Part shown: piece after piece, positions 12,514 through 24,687 of the stretch
Numbering within the stretch: the stretch's first letter is position 1
How the letters are laid out: each line of letters starts with the position of its first letter
DNA from: Gaeumannomyces sp. JS-464
Lineage: Eukaryota > Ascomycota > Sordariomycetes > Magnaporthales > Magnaporthaceae
Direction of reading: 5' to 3'
Length of the DNA stretch: 64,000 nucleotides
Assembly: GCA_002197995.1 (NCBI GenBank)
Contig: NGZR01000002.1
Span: 7,750,001 to 7,814,000, forward strand
Notes under the pieces: model-generated
What the model was told of the DNA's origin: nothing
Seen by the model: the letters and a program-made list of their open reading frames with translations, nothing else
Database searches by the model: none
Position numbers and translations under genes: made by a program

Positions 12514-15078
12514 TCAGATCAGAATGCTGACGGCGTTCCAGCTCGGGCTGAGGACGTCGTACACGATGGTGTCGTTGTCGTCCGTGTCCTCGCCGAACTG
12601 CCTGAACTCCTGCTCGCTGTTGGCCAGGGACGTGTAGAAGGCGGCGGTGGCGTCGGCGATGGCCTTGTCCTTGGGGTCCGTCTTGAGCTTGTACACGTGG
12701 TACTTTGACGCGGCGTAGATGATGAGCGACTCCTTGTCGCCCGGCTTGGCGGAGAGCAGGTACGGGATGTGCGAGGCCATGAGCCAGTCGTGCGTGTGGT
12801 TCATGGGCAGCGCGGCCACCAGGTCCTTCTCGGCGTACTTGGCGAGCTCGGCGCGCGAGCGCGGCGGCGCGCGGAACAGGGCCGGCGGCTTGTTGATGAC
12901 GAAGGCCTGGTAGTAGTTCTGCAGGTAGTTGACCGACGTGTGCTGCGGCGACGCGATGTGGATGCACATGGTGACGGCGTCGACCAGGGCGTCGAAGGTC
13001 TTGAGCTCGGGGAAGCTGGTGATGCCGGCGCCCGAGCCGTCGGCGGCGGTCGGCGAGCGCATCTCGCGCGACCAGTTCTGCACCTGGGCGTCGGCGAGCA
13101 CCTGGGCGTCGGCGTCCGGGCCCGGGTAGGCCAGCACCAGCATGTCGCGGACGTAGGCGCGCAGCTTGTACCACATGCTGTGGATGCAGCGGGCCCAGGC
13201 GTAGTTGTGGTACTTCCCGTCGTTGAGCTGGTCGACCGGGAAGCCGCGGGCGGCGAGGTCCTTGGGGATGTACGAGCCCTCAAAGTCGTAGCTCCTATAC
13301 TCGCTCATGAGGTACTTGTAGATGTGGTTGGCCTCCATGCCCATCAGCGGCGCGATGACCAGGGGCACGAGGGTGGACCGGCGCGGCGGCGTTGAGCGAC
13401 AGCGTCTTCTGCCAGTGGGGATACAGCAGCTTGTACACGTCGTGGTCCTGGGGAAGAGTCCTGCTGGCGGCCACGATAACGCTCTCCTCGATCAGGTGAG
13501 TACGGCAGAGGTGGACGGTGATGTTGTGGCGGATCCAGTCGCTCGTCATCACGCAGGTTTTGGCTATATCAGAACAATTATCAGTCAATAAGTCCGCAAG
13601 TGCCTTGGATATCTGGTCTTCTTCCCCTCTGTTCCACTTACCGTAACGCCACGGCCAGTTCCTTTTGCTGGCTAGTGCTCAACTCCTTGTTGTAGATGAC
13701 GACGGAGTCCTTGACACTTCCGCGCCAATCGATATGATGGCAAGAGGCTCCAGCTCCCATCATCGGCCAGGTTGAGGAGGCACACCGAGGCGACGCTCCA
13801 CCTCCTGTCCTGCTTCACGCCGTCCAGCATGGGCTCGGAGGACATTTCCGCCGTGGCGTCGTAGCCAGAGATCTTGCGGATGTAGCTGTAGTCCTGCACG
13901 TACAGCGAGTCGGCGCGTGCCTGGATCTTGGCCTTCATGCCCGCGTCCTTGGGGTCGGTGGCCGCGTCGATGAAGACCTGCACCCACTTGCCAGCCTTTG
14001 TGATGGTGGACGGGTCGCCGCCCGTAAAGAACTGCTGGGCGAAGCGGGCGTCCGAGTACCAATCGGGCAGGTTGCCGATGTTCTTGAGGTCGAAAATATC
14101 CTTTTGGTACCACCACTTGCTGTGCTCCGTGTTGTTGTACTTCTCGACCTCGGCTATCGTCTTGCCCTTGTCGGGGCGGCCCATGCTGCCGTAGGCTGCC
14201 CAGGCCGCGGCGCCTGCCGCGCCTTTGACAACCTCCTGCGCCGCGCCCTCGAGGAAGCTCTTGGGAACCACGGAGGGGAGGAGAGTGCTGAGCTGCGCAA
14301 GACGCATCTTGTTGAAGATGTCGCCGGGCTCCATGCTCAGTCCCATGGTCTTGGTCACCCCGCCTGGCTGATCCGAGGCCAAGGCCGGCCTGGCGCCGAG
14401 GTTGAGGTGGGGAGGGTAGTTGTCCCTAATGAGCAAAATCAACATTAGCGTGTGCTTCAAGCGGAAGCAAGTGCTCCTATGGATGAAGAAGGGGACGCCA
14501 CTCACGCATCATCGACTGTCTGGTTTCCAGTTGTGCTGGGCTGGTCTGCCGGCATGGTGAACTTGAAGAACTGACGCTTCTGCTCCAGGGTCAGCGGGGA
14601 GGGCACGGTGGGCTCAAAGTTGGCCGTGTCCATGAACGAGGTGTATCTATCACAAAAAAAGCCACCGGTCAGCCCAGTTAATCACCAATCAAACGGATCT
14701 GTCAACTCACCTCGTCTCGACGAGGTTGTACGCCTTGGTCAGCGCCAGCTGGGTGCCACGATACGTGCCCGTCTCGAGCCTCTTGATGGCGTCCTTGTCA
14801 TGGTGAGCCTTGTCCAGCATCGACTCGGGGTTGCTGCGGCTGGCGGCCTTTTCGTCATCGGTGAGGCCGCCGTGGAACTTCTTGGGCAGCATGTTGTTGT
14901 TGATGAGCTCCGTGATGAAGACACCGGAGTCGAAGAAGGGAATGGGGACCTTCTCGACATCGGCGGGCCACACGCCCTCATCGGCCTCAAGCGCCTTGTT
15001 GGGCACAACGACGGGCGCGAGGTCGGCGCCGCCGATGGCCATGCCCGGCGTGAGAATGACTGGCTGAACAGAGGCCAT
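12514..15078 (-). CDS. Fungal lipoxygenase (Fe/Mn-LOX family)
   Basis: Predicted to dioxygenate polyunsaturated fatty acids to hydroperoxides, giving oxylipins. Exons 15078-14711, 14646-14506, 14425-13642 and 13563-12514. Family marks: a DARFAQQFFTG segment typical of LOX, metal ligands in HLCRTH (His about 449 and 454), a later HTSVN pair (His and Asn four apart), and a C-terminal Ile (NAVSILI) as the carboxylate ligand. The ligand spacing is as in fungal manganese lipoxygenases, but the metal cannot be told from sequence. There is no obvious signal peptide, so it looks intracellular, unlike the secreted Mn-LOXs. Single-base breaks near 13750, 13730, 13658 and 13400 cancel overall, giving 780 aa, so they are likely assembly errors; a decaying gene cannot be excluded. 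It is convergent with the NACHT-ankyrin gene and has a TATA box upstream. Confidence 0.88.
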
Positions 15079-15245
15079 CTTGTTCAGCTTTCAGGGGGCA
15101 AGAAGTGAAGAAGTGAAGAAGCGAGGATTGGAAGTGGAACAAGACCTGATCAAAGGTCTCTATGCAGAGGTGGAGGTGATGAAAGTGTTAGAGGATGGGG
15201 ATGGTTGGTTTCCGTCGACGGACGCGAACGAGGTGGTATCCTGCC

Positions 15246-15255
15246 CCTTTTTATA
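15246..15255 (-). promoter_or_regulatory. TATA box of lipoxygenase gene
   Basis: On the minus strand this reads TATAAAAAGG, about 170 nt before the lipoxygenase ATG. That is a plausible distance for a fungal TATA element with a leader of 100 nt or more. It suggests inducible expression; no transcript evidence is available. Confidence 0.55.
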
Positions 15256-17177
15256 CCCGACTTGTTCTGGGCGCCGATCAAGGGGAATACATATCTCGGG
15301 CTGACGCAGAGCTATATCTCAACTCCGACCAGCCACCCACCCATTGGCCGTCGCCCAGCCGCAGGCGTCGGATGGCCGGCCGAGGTCAAGCCTGGCTGGG
15401 TGTCGCCAAGCTTGGGCGGGTGTTGCCCAAGCTAGGCCGTACGGGGCGGTCCGGCCTGCTGAAGGGTCCATTTGGCGTGACGCAGTAAGCCGTCCGGGCG
15501 GATACCCATCCGGGCTGAAGGCTGCATGCCGCCAACATCCACCCAGCACACTATTGCCGCACGAGATGTCGGTCCAGACCGGTTGGCGAGGCCCTGTTCG
15601 GCATCCCGACCAAACAGCGCGGGGGCGCAAACGTGCTGTGGCAAGCTGAGCATGCAGGGCAAGGTCAGCCACCCTGGCCCGAAATACTCGTTTGGTCTGC
15701 CGAGAGGCTGAGCTGAAAGCTGACGGAAAGCCCTCTAGCTTACATCAGTTGGGCCAGCCTGCTGCCCACATGCGCCCTTGCCTAGATTCCGGTTCTAGAC
15801 TGCGGTCCTCAGAACAGCCCTGATAGCAGATATTCTTACCGCTACTTTCATAACCCAAGGCACAAATGATACTTCACGTATAGTAGATGACCGGTGAGAA
15901 TCCAGGGCCGACACCACCAATGAACGTTTGTGGTGTTTTCGCCGTGCATCAAATTGCAGTCAGGCTCGGCGATATTGCAAGGAGGCTTCTACTATGGCGC
16001 CTGCCCTCCACCACTTACAATAAAATGCTCCCTATCCTCAGAGGAGGCTATCAGCATCACCCGCAGGCTCAATCACATGCGCCTCTGGTTCGATTTCGCC
16101 CGTATCATGCAGTGCAAGGCGACGTGGCGGACTGGAAGAAGCAAATATGGCTATCTACGTAGGTTCTACGCCCGAATGCCGTCCCCGTCGTCACCACTTT
16201 CGCTGAGTCCGGCTCTGGCGGCTGCCTTCCGCTGCAAAAAGCAAAGTCTCGGTCTGTCGACGAATACATGGCCCAAGAGGAGGCCTGGGATCCCTGCATA
16301 CCGGTATCTATCCAACCGGATGTCCTGGAAGACACGTCCGCCGTTCCGCTCTCCGCCTTTTCAGGGCAGGCAAGTCTTGCCGGGCAGGCTGGCAGAGCTG
16401 AGCTGAGCCTGTGATATTGTCTTGACGAGTCACATTGGGAAGTCCGGCCCAGGGCTCTGCGGAGCGTTTCCTCCCCAGCAAGAGCCGTGCACTACACATC
16501 CCTTCAGGATCGCCGGGGAATGTCGTGAACACACATCCAGCCCGGCCGAACCCCCCTGGGTTGAGCGGGAGAGGACCGCTCGGGGACGAACTGCTTGGGA
16601 AGACGAGCTGTCTCGTTCCCAGCCACTAGAGGGGTAGTTGGGCAGAGCTGCCTCGCGCGTTGCATCCCGTCTGACGTTCATCGCCGGGCAGAGGCCGAGC
16701 TGCGGCAGTACCCGGAGCTAGCAAGCGGACTCTGAGCCCGAAAGCTAGTGAGACTGGCTACAAGTGCTAGCCAACCCAATCCTCAGGAGCGAGGGTAGGA
16801 TCTGCTCGAGGTGCTGACCCTCTCACTAGCCACTAGCCGGAGCTGGCACCAGCGAGACCGTCGCATCTCGGCGGCCCGCCCGCTGTTCACCAACTTTACG
16901 GCCGGGCCGCGTCTGTGTAAGATCAAAGTCGCCGAGCGTGGTATTGCCGCAAGCATCACCAGTCCTTGCCGGTCGTCTCGGCCGAACCGTACCAGGCACG
17001 CTTGCTCCAAGCGCTCGCAAAGTGTTTCCAGAGTAGTCCCGTTTCTAGACCGACCCCCTTGCTATTATGGACACTTATGTGTCAGCCTAGACAGAACATT
17101 TTCTCCGTTTCCTGTCCTGCCCAAACACGCGCCCGGGCACCGGGTTCGACGCGCTAAATGGATCTCACATTACCTTG

Positions 17178-17280
17178 ACTTATCCTGTAGGCTTACTTTC
17201 CTATTTCCTATATCCATTGCTATCTCTTAGATACTTTGCTATTTCTCATATCCTTTGCAGTTTTATGTGCCCTCCCTGTT
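17178..17280. repeat. Degenerate TTTCCTATATCC-like repeat tract
   Basis: Several imperfect copies of a 12-16-nt pyrimidine-rich unit (for example TTTCCTATATCC and TTTCTCATATCCTTT). Similar tracts occur at 31425-31580 (opposite strand) and 63806-63966. Confidence 0.5.
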
Positions 17281-17885
17281 TAGTGCATGCTAAAAAAAAA
17301 ATATTAACTTGTGGTATCAATCATGAGCTCTCGGGTGCACTTTTTGACCAACCCGGTCGTGCTGTTGATATGGGCTGCAGTCTTTATTGTAGGGAGCGTC
17401 CCAGGCCAGCCACCAACATCACGCAGACGTGGCTCTGTATGTCCGGAATACAATCAGGACTCCAACTGGGAAGCAAAATGGGCCCATTTCAACCAAACAT
17501 AGCTGTTTCCCGAGACTCGTCACATTCTCGATGACCCCAGAGCCAGTGAGGCGAAATGGGGACGGAGACATACAAGCCAGGCCTATCGAAAAAAGAGAAA
17601 CAGTTCTTTCCTGTCCTGTCCTGGCGTCCGCGTTGGAAAATGGTATCAAAGAAACCCAAAGCCGAGACATGAGAAGTGTAAAGAAACGGGGAAATGCCCG
17701 AACCCGAGTAAAAAAGGCGCGAGTAAGGGGACAAGGATGCGTGCGTGAATGACGAGGCTAAGTTCTAAGTCCGACGAAACATGCAGATTAAAGGCGAGGG
17801 CGAAAAAAGAGAACAAGGAAACCGAAGAAGCAAGACCCGAGGCTCCCCTCCTGGATAATCTTCCTCCCGTCCGCGCCGCTTGACC

Positions 17886-20312
17886 TTACTGCACCTGGCC
17901 AACAATCTCCTGCGCCCGCGAGAGCGACTCAACCATCTGTTGGCATTCTTTCCTCCTGCGGATCGTGTAGTCGCTCTCCTTAAGAAGGTCGTCCGCCTGC
18001 TCGTTCTTGTACATGTTGGAAAGCAGCTCTCCGTGCATCTGGTCGCGTGTAAACCTGTAGAAAATGGAATTAGCAGCGCCCTAAAAGTGCGCTATGAGGG
18101 TAGAGAAGCGACATACTGGACAAGGTTAAGCATGATGGCCTTGGGGACCATGTCAATCATGGTCCGCTTCACAATGTTGAAATAAGACGAAATAAGGAGC
18201 TCTGTGGACGGGATGGTGCGGGCGGTTAGACAAGACTTCATACGAGAAGACAGAAAGTCAAAGAGGTGGTGGAACATGGACATACTGATAACTTCGACCT
18301 CCATAACCTCGCGATCCGAGAGTGTCCCCGACGCCTTGAGTGACGGCGGCGGCGGCTCCATAGCAGCCGCCTTCTTCTTGTTCTTGGCGGCAAAGAAGCT
18401 GCCAAAGAAGCCGCTGTTGCCTTCCAGGTTGGTATCGGGGACCCCGGGGCTGGCCGCCCGCGCGGGCGTCGTCGCGATTGGCTTGCCCGTCTTGGGGTCG
18501 ACCTGGGTCACCGGCTTGGGGTTGAGGCGCTCGCTCACGATGGCCATGGCGCGGTGGCCGTTCAAAAAGTCGGGGTGGCCGGTGTTGATGTAGCAGACCT
18601 CCATGGCGACCAGATCCTTGACCAGCTTGACCGTCGGCTCCATCGCGGTCTTGAAGAAGGCAACCACGACCTGGTGAAACTTCTCCTTGAGCTGCGGGTA
18701 GCGCCTGTAAAGCGACTTTGGCGAGCAGCTGCGTCAGGATGCGCACCAGCTCGTCATACACGAGGGAAATGCACTTGAGACTGGGCTCTTCCAGGCGGGT
18801 GATCTGCTTCTTTACAATGGTCTCAAAGGCCTGGGTCCCCACAAACAGGGCAGGGGATGGACCCGACGAGTTGTAGATGTAGGTACGGATCTCCTGGTCC
18901 TTGACCACGTCGAAGGGGTCGATGGCCTTGACACCATTGGAGTACAGCTCGTGGAACACAAAGCTGATCCTGGCGCCACCCGACAGCTCCATGCCCGAGA
19001 TCTCGTTGTTGTTGCCGTCCAGCACGCCGTGCCACTCCTTGGTGAATTCGTTGATGACGTTGAGGATGATGTTGGTGCTGTTGCCCAGCATGGACGGGCC
19101 GAGGCTCTCGAGCTCGGCCGTGTACTTTTGCAATGAGCTGGCGATGCGCGCCTTGATGTCGGGCAGCGTCTGCTTGATGTGCATCATCAGGATCAGGTTG
19201 AGCTTCCGGGCCAGGTATGGCGTGCCGCAGTACGAGCTCTTGTTCCGGTACGCCTTGTGATTATCGAAGAAGTTCTTCTCGTTCTCGAGCGCGGCAGCAA
19301 TGGGCTTCCGGTTGTCGATATCGCGCTGGCCACGGTTCACCACGGGCACGTATCCCAGCCGCAGCGGGATGATGCGGCCCGCCAGAATGTCGACAACGTC
19401 GGTGCCCTCGTCCATCAGGTCGACCTTGGTCAGCACGCCAATGGTCCTCTGACCCTCAGGGTCGACCTCGCGGGCGAGCTTGAGACCGTCCGAGTTGGCA
19501 AGATCGCTGTTGGCCGGGGTCACGGCCAGGATGATGGCGTTGGGCTTGGAGATGTACTTGTTGACCATGTCCCGGATCTGCTTCTCGATGTCCCTGGGCT
19601 GGTCGCCGACGGGCACCTTGGTGAGACCGGGCAGATCGACAAGGGTCAGGGTAAGGACGTTCGGCGAGTATATGCGCAGGTTGATGGGGGCGGGTGAGAT
19701 TCCGGCGTTGCGGCCGACCTTGGCCTCGGTCTCCCGGGTGATCTCGTCCCGGATCTTGTTGAAGTCGTAGAACTTCTGGCCTGGGATGTGGAGGAACTCG
19801 CCCCATTCGTCCGCGTTGGCATGCTTGTCGGTCCCCGTGGGCATCTCATCGGCGCCATTTGCTTGGTTGGTACCGGCTGGTCGGTTGTGTAGCTGGAGCA
19901 CGAGCGGACGTCGGGTCACGATGCCGGAACCTCGAGGCAGGCTGTGGGCGGGGAAGGAGGCGGCACGTTAGTATGGAGAGGGGCGGCGGTAAGGTCATGG
20001 ACAGCAGGAGGGCGGCGGCAACTCACAAGTCTCTTCCCACGATGTTCTCCAGCACCGAACTCTTTCCACTGGACTGGCTGCCCACAACGACGATCTGTGG
20101 GAGATCGATGGGGTTTGTGACACCGACGGTCGCGAAGACGTCCTGCAGCTTGTTGACGAGTCTGTCGGCATTCTGTTAGCTGGCAGCCCGCCCGCGATCT
20201 TGCCTCTGTCTCTGTTGGCTGAGCGCTTGGAAGCTGGGGCGGCGGCGTACGTGATGAGGGCAGGATCCGAGATGCCTCCCGGCGTGCTGAGCGAGGGCTG
20301 TTGAGCCGTCAT
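17886..20312 (-). CDS. VPS1: Dynamin-like GTPase Vps1
   Basis: Large GTPase that pinches membranes in vacuolar/endosomal sorting and peroxisome division. Exons 20312-20251, 20161-20027, 19941-18286, 18201-18117 and 18054-17886. The 84-nt intron 18202-18285 has no stop and could be missed; splicing it joins EVI to KLLISSY as in the family. G1 GSQSSGKS lies near residues 48-55, then the [20 protein letters not shown] block, G3 DLPG and G4 TKVD, the dynamin middle domain, and a C-terminal GTPase effector domain ([14 protein letters not shown]). The [14 protein letters not shown] context and absence of a PH domain fit Vps1 rather than Dnm1. An extra A near 18712 breaks the frame; without it the product is 701 aa, the expected size. 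Confidence 0.95.
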
Positions 20313-21826
20313 GGTTCCGAGTTGCGCTGTCCCTCCCTAGCGTGTGCGTGGTGGACGGCTGTGTGCGTCTGCGTTTTGTATTTCTTGGGTCCTGCGGCCC
20401 GGTGCGGTGCTTGACTGTGTATCTAGTTGCTGTCGATCACTTCGGGCGCGGGAGGTCTGGTATGTATGGTGGGTGGCGGATGGTGGGAGGTAGCTACGGT
20501 AAGGCAAGGTGGACGGTCGGTGGGTGAAAGCGGCGGTGGCCGTGCGTCGTCTTTGGGCTGCAAGTCAAGGGGTAGCGACAAGGGGCGGTTGGCTCCTGGC
20601 GGTCCACTTGGGCCCCGTCTGGCTCTGATCGGGCCTGGGTCTGCTCGTGTGGATCTTTTCCACGTCCAAAACTGACGCGGCTGTGGAAATTTTGGGGGCA
20701 GCTACGGGATGTTGGCAGGTGGCTCGTCGATCTCTTGGGAAATTCAATCCTCTTGTCTGAACTTTTTTTCCTGCTGGGCACGGCTGCAGTGATCCCAAGG
20801 TGGCGGGACGTGATGCATGTGCCTTACGTACACATGGCCAACACCGGCTTGGTTCAGAGCTCTCAGACTGTTGGTCATGAGCCACATTCCAAGTGTGGCG
20901 GTGGCTGCAGCCAATGGCATCTCCCCAAACCCCCTGACAAGGAGGCTGCCTAAAAGCTTGTCGCGTCGTCGTTCAGCGCTCCTCGTCATCTCACACGCGG
21001 CGGAGCACAACGGCCAGACCTCATGGCAGCCGACGATTACATTCCATCCCCTTCCATCACGACATGGAGAAAATGCAAGCTCCTCTAAACTGCGCGCATG
21101 AGTTTTTTACTAACATTATTTGTTTGTTTTGCCATGATTCATCGCAATATGCCATCAAAGTCCAAAAAAGGTAGCAAGGTAGATAAAGAGGTGTGTGCCT
21201 CGGTAATATACTGCTCTATAAAATGCATGATAATCGGCGCGCCGCTTGCCACATGATGTCCTTGGCCTGCGCAGCCGCGATACTTCTAGTTGGCGCACGT
21301 GTGGAGTAGGAGGGAGTTGTAGAGAAAGCATGCAAGAAAAGGAAAACAGTCAAACGACTCCCTCCTCTCCTTCCGTTCCAAAAAGCCTCTAAGCGCCTGG
21401 ACACCATCCTCCCTCCCTTGCCCAATGATATACAAGTACACTCCCGGAATATGCACGGCCACAACCATATGCTTCAGACATCTTCATCCTTGGAAGCAAC
21501 AGATTGGTGGATATAGCGAGACGACCTTTGCCCTCGTGGGTTGTAGGCCTTTCGTTCAAAGACCCGCTGGTCGAAGGAGTGGTGGGAACGGGTTGGTCAG
21601 GCATCGGGTTCCTGGATGAAAGGCGGGGAAAGCGGCCGTGCCGCCACGGATGCGTGCCTTGAAGGCATCGTGCGGAAAGCACCCATTAATTTGCGTAGTG
21701 CTTGATTATGTGTGCTTGTTGCTGCAGGTAATATGATTTCCAGTTGTTCCCGCCCTGAACGGTATGCAGATTCGTCGAACCCCATCGGGCACAGCCCTAG
21801 ACCGGCAGATTCGTCCCGAGATGCTG
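20313..21826. other. Intergenic: VPS1 promoter and GID7-like 3' UTR
   Basis: No supported gene. Bases about 21100-21250 are AT-rich and fit terminator or 3' UTR sequence downstream of the WD40 gene. Confidence 0.5.
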
Positions 21827-24687
21827 TCAAGCAGGGTCACGGGAAGCACCGTTGGATGAGGAAGTTGGTTTGGGCACGTAGTGCATGCTGCACCGATGGT
21901 CAGAGTTTGACCAGCTGCAGGGACAATCTTAGCCAAGGTCTTGATACGCAGTTTTGGGTTTCACTCAAGTGGAACTTACATCTTGATCTTCCCATCATCG
22001 CCGCCCGAGGCGAACATGCATGGGTCCGTGGGATTCCAACACACAGCATTGCAGCGTGGCATATGAGCCTCTAGCTTGGAGACCAGATGGCCCGTTGCCT
22101 TGTGCCAGATGGCCAGCTTCCCGTCTGAGATTGAAACGGATAGCAGTTAGCATTGCTGTGAGGCATAATAAAATGGATTGAGAATGAAAAGCCGTCGAGC
22201 GGCGTAAACGTGCGTACCTTCACTCCCACTAATCACGAAGCTCTCATTGGCACCGCCGAAGCCGTTCCGAATGATGAAATTCCCGCTAGTGCAGCCTGTG
22301 TACCTCTGAACCGGACTGCCCCGGGATATCAGGTCGTACAGCTGCACTACACCGTCCTGGTTACTCACGAGCAGGAGCCGCGAGTCCTGGCTGATGCTGA
22401 TCGACGTCGGGGCGACCTTGAGCTCCCACTCATACTCGGGCTCCCGCGTCAGCATGTTGTAGATATGGATTTTGGCTTGTGCGTCCTTGGCCACAAGCCA
22501 GTGCCCATCTACCGACATGACTAGGTCTTCGGTCCGGTGTTTACGCGTGTACGTGTAGACGCACTCGCCCTCGAGGTTCCACTGGCAGAGAGGCCGCTCC
22601 TTATCGAAGGACCCGATTATCATCGTTTGGCCGTCCGCCGACCAGACACAGCTGCTGACTGGCTCGTTAAACCGCGGCAGCGTCTTGATAAGTGACCCGG
22701 TCTGGTAAATATCGTTAGTAGACTGGTTCGTCAATACAGGTCTTGACGAGCCCCATTCGAAGGACTCGCGCCGTGAGCCGTTGTGCTAGCCCTGGAAGCG
22801 TCGGAATTCCGCCCACTCACCTCTGTGTCCCATATACGGGCAAAGTTATCCCTTCCACACGTGACCATCATGGTGTCGTCCGGACTCCATGCGAAGTTCC
22901 CCACGCCATTTTCGTGACCCTCCAGCTTGAGTCGCATCTCAAATGTCGAAACGTCCCAGAAAATGACCGAGTCGTCCGACCCTGAGCTTGCCAACTGTGT
23001 CCCGTCGTGCGAAAACCGGAGCTGCCATATTTCGCCCCTGCTCCGGTCGAGCTCCCTCACCACCTCGGTCGGGAATCGCGACTTCTCACAGTAGTGATCC
23101 GAGTAAAGTGTGGGCGAGCTGGCTGTCGTATGGTACAGACAGTTTAGTATCTGACCGTCTTTTACCTGTTGCAACAGGACCGCAAGGCGGTGTTCAGGCA
23201 GCATGACGGCAGGCGAGATGCAGTCTAGATTATTGGGTCAGTAACGCATACGAGGACATCAGGGGTATCGTGTGTCCAGATTTCGAAAACGGGGGCGTCT
23301 TACGGGAAAGCTCGGTTAGCAGAATCTCCCTGGAGTGACCCTGGGCGCCATCCCACTCGGCTTTGAGCTTCAGATCCTCGGGTGATTGACACATGAGCAG
23401 ACTTGAGAGAAAGTGAAGTTTCGAAGTGTCCTGGTAGAGCGGCGTGAGCTCGTTACGCAGGACCATGAGTGCGCGGCCTGTTTCCCGCTGCTCCAGAAGC
23501 TCCAGAAACTTTTGTTGCCTCAGCCAGAATCGCATGACGTTTCTGTCCGCCCCAGGCGCCAAGACAAGGCCATTCCCCTGGTGACTTGGTTGCCCGTTGC
23601 CGCCAGATGACGTGGCCGTCGAGGCACCAAATAGGAGTTGCTCCGCCTCCGACCACGACCCCCGGAGCACGGCAGAACGGAACTCGGCCACGGTCTGACC
23701 CTCGAGGCTATAGCCGCTGTCTCGGCTCACGCTCTCGGCAGCATCGTGATAGCCCATGTCTTCCAGCGCCTGGATCAAGATGCGCGTGACCTCCTCCCGA
23801 TCGTGGCCAAAATACGTGCCGCCGCTGGGCGACCTGGCGACCTCCTTCCCGTTCTGCGACAACGCCGCCCCGCCACCAACAGCCTCCTTGCGGGCGCCAT
23901 TTGAGTGACCGTCTGCTCTGGCCAGGCTCCTTGAGCCGTTGCGGGAAGTGCCGTTCGAGTTTGAGGTTCTATCACCGTCCGCCAGCATGCTGTCGCGTCG
24001 TCGGCGCTTCCCGAAGCGCCGCTCTGATACCGATCCTATTGGAGCAGAGGGGCCCGGAGCCGCGTCCGAGTCCAGGCTATCGTCGAAATCTTGGTCGTCG
24101 TCCTCGAAATCGGAAGACTGCCTGCGTCTTCGTCCAAGCACCTGACGTCTGGGTCGGGCAAGGGCCGACGGGGGCTGCTGCGATTGTTCCGGGGAGGATG
24201 GGGGATGTCGTTGGCGGGTTTCGAGGTTGTGACAGGTTGGCGGTGTCGGTTGGCGTGAGGGCGGGAGTCGAGGAGGAGGTCGCCGTAATGGAGGGCGTCG
24301 GGGCAGAGAAGTTTGTGCTAGAAGAAGGGTCGAGGGTCTGCGGGGTGGTTGGGTGGTCGGAGGCGTATGGGTATATGGGGTTGTCTGGACGGGGGTTTCG
24401 GTCTGCCACCTCGACTTCTTGTGTGCGGGGACGAAGCGCCCGCAGAGAATCCAGGGTGGTGGCGGGAGGGGGAGGTGGGAGCAGCAGCAGAAGCAGCAGA
24501 AGCAGCAGCAGCAACTGGCGCCAAGTCCGATAGGGAGGACAGAGCGGGCACGGCAGGCAGAGAGGCTGGCTTCTTGAGACGGAGGCGGGCCAGACGGGCA
24601 GGAGCAAAGCGTGCAGCTGCAGACGTCCGTGGGCAGGGACTAGACGGTTGACGGGGGCCCCGACGTCTCGAGTCGGCTGGCGGTCAT
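21827..24687 (-). CDS. GID7: GID7/WDR26-like WD40 protein (GID/CTLH E3 ligase scaffold)
   Basis: In yeast, Gid7 builds the higher-order ring of the GID ubiquitin ligase that removes gluconeogenic enzymes; WDR26 is the animal counterpart. After a low-complexity Ser/Thr/Pro and basic/acidic N-terminus (RRRRQSSDFEDDDQDF) comes a LisH motif (VTRILIQALEDMGYHDAAES) and a CTLH region (TVAEFRSAVLRGSWSEAEQL). WD40 repeats follow (DGTQLASSGSDDSVIFWDV and similar). Introns were read after TELS, WDTE, SGSE and GKIK. The last exon gives IWSNS and stops at 21827-21829. The N-terminus is uncertain: a C-run indel near 24212 breaks the frame, more indels probably lie upstream, and the first ATG I can link to it is at 24687. 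The core is secure. Confidence 0.88.

Larger units (their letters stand above)
15079..17885. other. Long intergenic region with one coding-like fragment
   Basis: 2.8 kb between lipoxygenase and VPS1. It contains the lipoxygenase promoter at its left end. A GC3-biased open stretch lies at 16163-16407 (see findings), and a pyrimidine-rich degenerate repeat at 17178-17280. No intact gene was recognised. Confidence 0.45.

Noticed and set aside
16740..16840. Inverted GCTAGTGAG/CTCACTAGC pair as transposon ends
   Set aside because: Only nine bases, about 80 bp apart, with no transposase and no flanking duplication; more likely chance or a small hairpin.
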